A stretch of DNA of 64,000 bases from Homalodisca vitripennis (taxonomy: Eukaryota; Arthropoda; Insecta; Hemiptera; Cicadellidae): contig NC_060210.1 of the NCBI RefSeq assembly GCF_021130785.1, positions 180,842,501 to 180,906,500 on the forward strand. Reading direction: 5' to 3'. Positions 61,527 through 64,000 of this stretch are shown in pieces; the stretch's first letter is position 1, and each line of letters starts with the position of its first letter. The translations under genes and the position numbers were made by a program. The notes under the pieces were generated by a model. The model did not search any database, had not been told where the DNA came from, and worked only from the letters and a program-made list of their open reading frames with translations.

Positions 61527-62880
61527 CAGAGGTGGGCAAAATTATTAACTAGAACTAGTTTTCGGGGGAAATTATTTTATTAAATCGTTTTTAAATATCT
61601 GTGTTACATCAAATTGTATAACTAATATTTTGTGTGTATACCCTTGTTCTTTATCAACATTTTCAAAACTCTTTGGCATGCTCTGGACCAATTTTGTACA
61701 GTTCTCTTTGATTTCTTCAATGTGGTACCACACTTTTAATTAATTAAAAATTCACAAGCCCTTGACGTGTGGTCACCTTCTTCTTTAGCATTCTTTTCTT
61801 GACAATTGACCACAAATTATCAATTGGATTCATGTCAGGGCTGTTACCTGGTCAAGGAAGCACACTGATATCTGATTCACTGAGAAATCTTGTTACTGTC
61901 TTGGCTTTATGGCATGGATCACCATCATTCTTAAAAATAAACTCCCCATTTGGAAACCAATCTTGAGTCTGTGGAATTAGTCTCCTTTGCAGCACATAGA
62001 TATTTTATGACTTACTTTTTCCAAATACTCTGTTGTCCAATGGTCTAAGCCTTTAGCCCACTCTAATCGCTTCTTTGCCATGGTAGACGTGATCTTTCGC
62101 TTTTTCGCGAGCGTTGAGTCCTTCTGTGTTTAACAATCTTCTCACACTTCTAGGTGAAATATTGGCTCTATACTCGTTTATATCTGGTCAGCCATTTGTT
62201 TTTTGGTAAGTCTCCTGTTTGTTTTTAAACAATATTCTTTAGTTTCCTGACCAATTTAACAATCCTTTTGGGCTTGCGGCCACATTTTCGAACTCGATGT
62301 GTCTGATTACTTAGGTTTTGGTCACAGGTTCACTTGATCCTACTTACTGATCTTTTAGAAATACCCCAACCTTTACGCTAGTTCAGTTTGTGAATAACAT
62401 CTTTCTTTCAAAAGAATCTTTACTGAAGCTTTTTTCTTATGAGAAAAAACACAATTTCTTTCCCATGGACCGTTAAAAAGTGTCCTCACTCTTGAAGTAT
62501 TCTTAAAATATTAAAAGCAAAAAAAAACACACAACCTTTGACGGTTTTACAACCAGAATCCACTACTAACACTGTTACCAGCTCATATTACAAGGAAACC
62601 CCACTAAAAAACAAGAATAACCAATATTAGATACATACAGAAGTTGAGTTTATGTTCAGGTTAAAATTGCCTAAAAATCGTCAGCTGATTTAAGTGCTAC
62701 CAACTGGATATGACATTAAACTTCAATGCCTCAAATAGAAATATAAAGTTGTAATATAATGTAACGAATGCAAATATATGAAAAATAACAATATATTCCA
62801 GGATTATAAAGCATAGTTTACGAGATAACTTAAAATGTCGTAAATTTGAATGTCTAGTCTAATAATTTGGCCACCCTCTG
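61527..62880 (-). mobile_element. Tc1-like element nested in the hAT element, 1354 bp
   Basis: The ends CAGAGGTGGGCAAAATTATTA and the complement of TAATAATTTGGCCACCCTCTG form inverted repeats of about 21 bp with a few mismatches, flanked by TA (61525-61526 and 62881-62882). It lies between the hAT transposase start and the right hAT end, and must be younger than the hAT insertion. It is slightly shorter than a full Tc1-like element and contains a broken transposase. Confidence 0.9.
61745..62420 (-). pseudogene. Broken Tc1-like transposase
   Basis: The best-kept part (minus strand, 61980 to 61760) reads W-F-P-N-G-E-F-I-F-K-N-D-G-D-P-C-H, then N-S-P-D-M-N-P-I-D-N-L-W-S-I-V. These carry the second and third acidic residues exactly 34 residues apart. 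The third is D where Tc1 relatives have E. A TGA replaces the W codon of the usual W-P-x-N-S-P-D block. Upstream pieces such as R-R-L-T-K-K-Q (near 62210) and K-K-R-L-E-W-A-K (near 62070) are in other frames, and the segment between them and the catalytic part, with the first acidic residue, seems deleted. Confidence 0.85.
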
Positions 62881-63113
62881 TACTTTCGTTACATTTATTA
62901 CCGAATCGTTTATTAATTATTAAAGAAATTAGTGCTCACTAACGTTTTTTTATATAGTTTTGAATAGTGTTTTTTATGTTTTTTAAAACATTATTGCTGT
63001 CTTTTTGCATACAAAGGCTTACTTTACGATGTTACAAGAAGGGGTCGCCAAAAATTCTCAACCTAAAAAGGGGGTTCGCAGCGTTGAAAAGGTTGAGAAC
63101 CACTGGTCTAGGG

Positions 63114-64000
63114 GATCCGTGCCCGGTGGTGAGCAGACTGTGAGGGCAGGGCGCGGACACCACAGTTCCACCAGCAGTGCCTGACCCTCGACCCTAGAAG
63201 TGTACGTTCAATTTACAATAAAAATAATGAATGTACTGGTAGTTATTTGTGTTGCTGTTTCTTATGAACACTAAACATTTACAAAACTGTGAAATTTCTA
63301 TATCATAATAATTGTTAAATGCGTAACGGTAAGGAACGTGTATATTTTATATGCTCTCAAATAACGCCATCTTAATGGAATAAAAAATAAACTTTAAAGT
63401 TTCTGGATTTAAATGGACGGTGTTTTCTTAATTGATTTTAATGAAATTTCTAATTAACCCTCTGTACACCTTTTGATCAAGAAGAAGAAGTTTTGAACAG
63501 GATAGGTTTCTAAAGCATATGTTGCAAATGAGTCAATACAGCAACAAGAATCATAATTAGTAGTAATTAAATTGCAATAATAGCCGTCATTATTTTTGGC
63601 AGAGCAGAATCTCCAGACTGGTTGCAGGTAGATGAGAGGTGACCAGGCCGACAGATCAGCTTAATGTTCGCAGGTGAGTGAACTTCGGAAGGATCTACTT
63701 TCGTATATGCAGAAGCATAATCCAAGTATATCAATGCATTGATTATTGTTCAAACTTAAATTAAATACATTGATAATATTGTTAGAATTTTAGGATAAAT
63801 ATTTTTAGATAGTACTTTTATTTTAATTATTTTTCAACGTGTCACTAACCGATATAATATGAGATAAATTCTAATGTTTTATTGTAAGCAACACAATACC
63901 AACTATTCATGTAATATTAACTATCACTGCAGTTTTATGTCTCAGTTTTAAACACAGTGTTACATAAGATTATCTTTCCTTATATTCATTTGTTATTGGG
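63114..64000. other. Flank of the hAT element with a possible noncoding exon
   Basis: 63114-63190 is GC-rich and continues the pre-insertion sequence. At 63603-63673 a 71-bp segment is bounded by an acceptor (TTATTTTTGGCAG|) and a consensus donor (TTCGCAG|GTGAGT). All three plus-strand frames contain stops, so it could only be an untranslated or noncoding-RNA exon. The rest is AT-rich with nothing seen. Confidence 0.3.

Larger units (their letters stand above)
58992..63105 (-). mobile_element. hAT transposon (ZBED5-like group), 4114 bp with a nested insertion
   Basis: The ends are CAGGGGTTCTCAACC and GGTTGAGAACCACTG, imperfect inverted repeats, with GTCGCGACCCC-type GC-rich subterminal sequence. 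Both sides carry the perfect 8-bp target duplication GTCTAGGG (58984-58991 and 63106-63113), the hallmark length for hAT. It contains a decayed transposase gene on the minus strand and a later Tc1-like insertion at 61527-62880. Without that insertion it would be about 2.76 kb. Confidence 0.95.

Overview
This looks like nuclear DNA from an arthropod, most likely an insect. It is AT-rich, with long AT microsatellites, little coding sequence, exons with GT-AG splice sites, and many relics of insect-type DNA transposons (mariner/Tc1, hAT, PIF/Harbinger, foldback MITEs). A hemipteran is possible but is only a guess. There are no operons, rRNA genes, CRISPR arrays or viral genes that I can support. 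All calls come from reading the sequence; no database search was run.

Positions 1-22576 are a large direct duplication. Copy A (1-8995, cut by the window edge) and copy B (12278-22576) align almost end to end, and each acts as an empty-site control for the other. Copy A alone carries an 837-bp PIF/Harbinger derivative with a MADF-domain fragment (7272-8108), about 10 units of a 92-bp repeat (B has 2), and a 98-bp satellite array (8991-11576) starting where the homology ends. Copy B alone carries a 468-bp foldback MITE (14198-14665) and a 2.5-kb mariner-like element with roughly 500-bp inverted repeats (16118-18660). Between the copies is a possible promoter with two E-box palindromes and a consensus splice donor (about 12047-12131).

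Positions 22577-46900 are mostly AT-rich noncoding DNA with scattered mobile-element relics: a foldback element near 25.1-25.9 kb, a degenerate mariner gene near 32.1-32.7 kb, a 279-bp direct repeat, a 22-bp minisatellite, tandem tRNA-headed repeats near 40 kb, and several copies of a dispersed repeat containing TCTGTCTGTC. One recognisable gene lies here on the minus strand: the first coding exon of an SLC16/monocarboxylate-transporter-like protein (37194-37494), with a CpG-rich possible 5' exon upstream (38290-38413). Its remaining exons are not visible.

Positions 46900-52820 hold the best complete gene model. A signal-peptide exon (47880-47969) joins in phase to a terminal exon (52123-52500), predicting a secreted protein of about 155 residues with a C-x-C-x-C-x-C motif between two likely helices. 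I do not recognise its family. Its 4.15-kb intron contains a minisatellite of about 2 kb made of two monomer types.

Positions 52820-64000 are again mostly noncoding. They contain a 4.1-kb hAT element (58992-63105, perfect 8-bp target duplication) with a ZBED-type transposase pseudogene, itself invaded by a 1.35-kb Tc1-like element (61527-62880). Three perfect short-loop hairpins (two back to back at 27679-27748, one at 42490-42529) and a nested palindrome (55858-55931) are the most unusual small structures.
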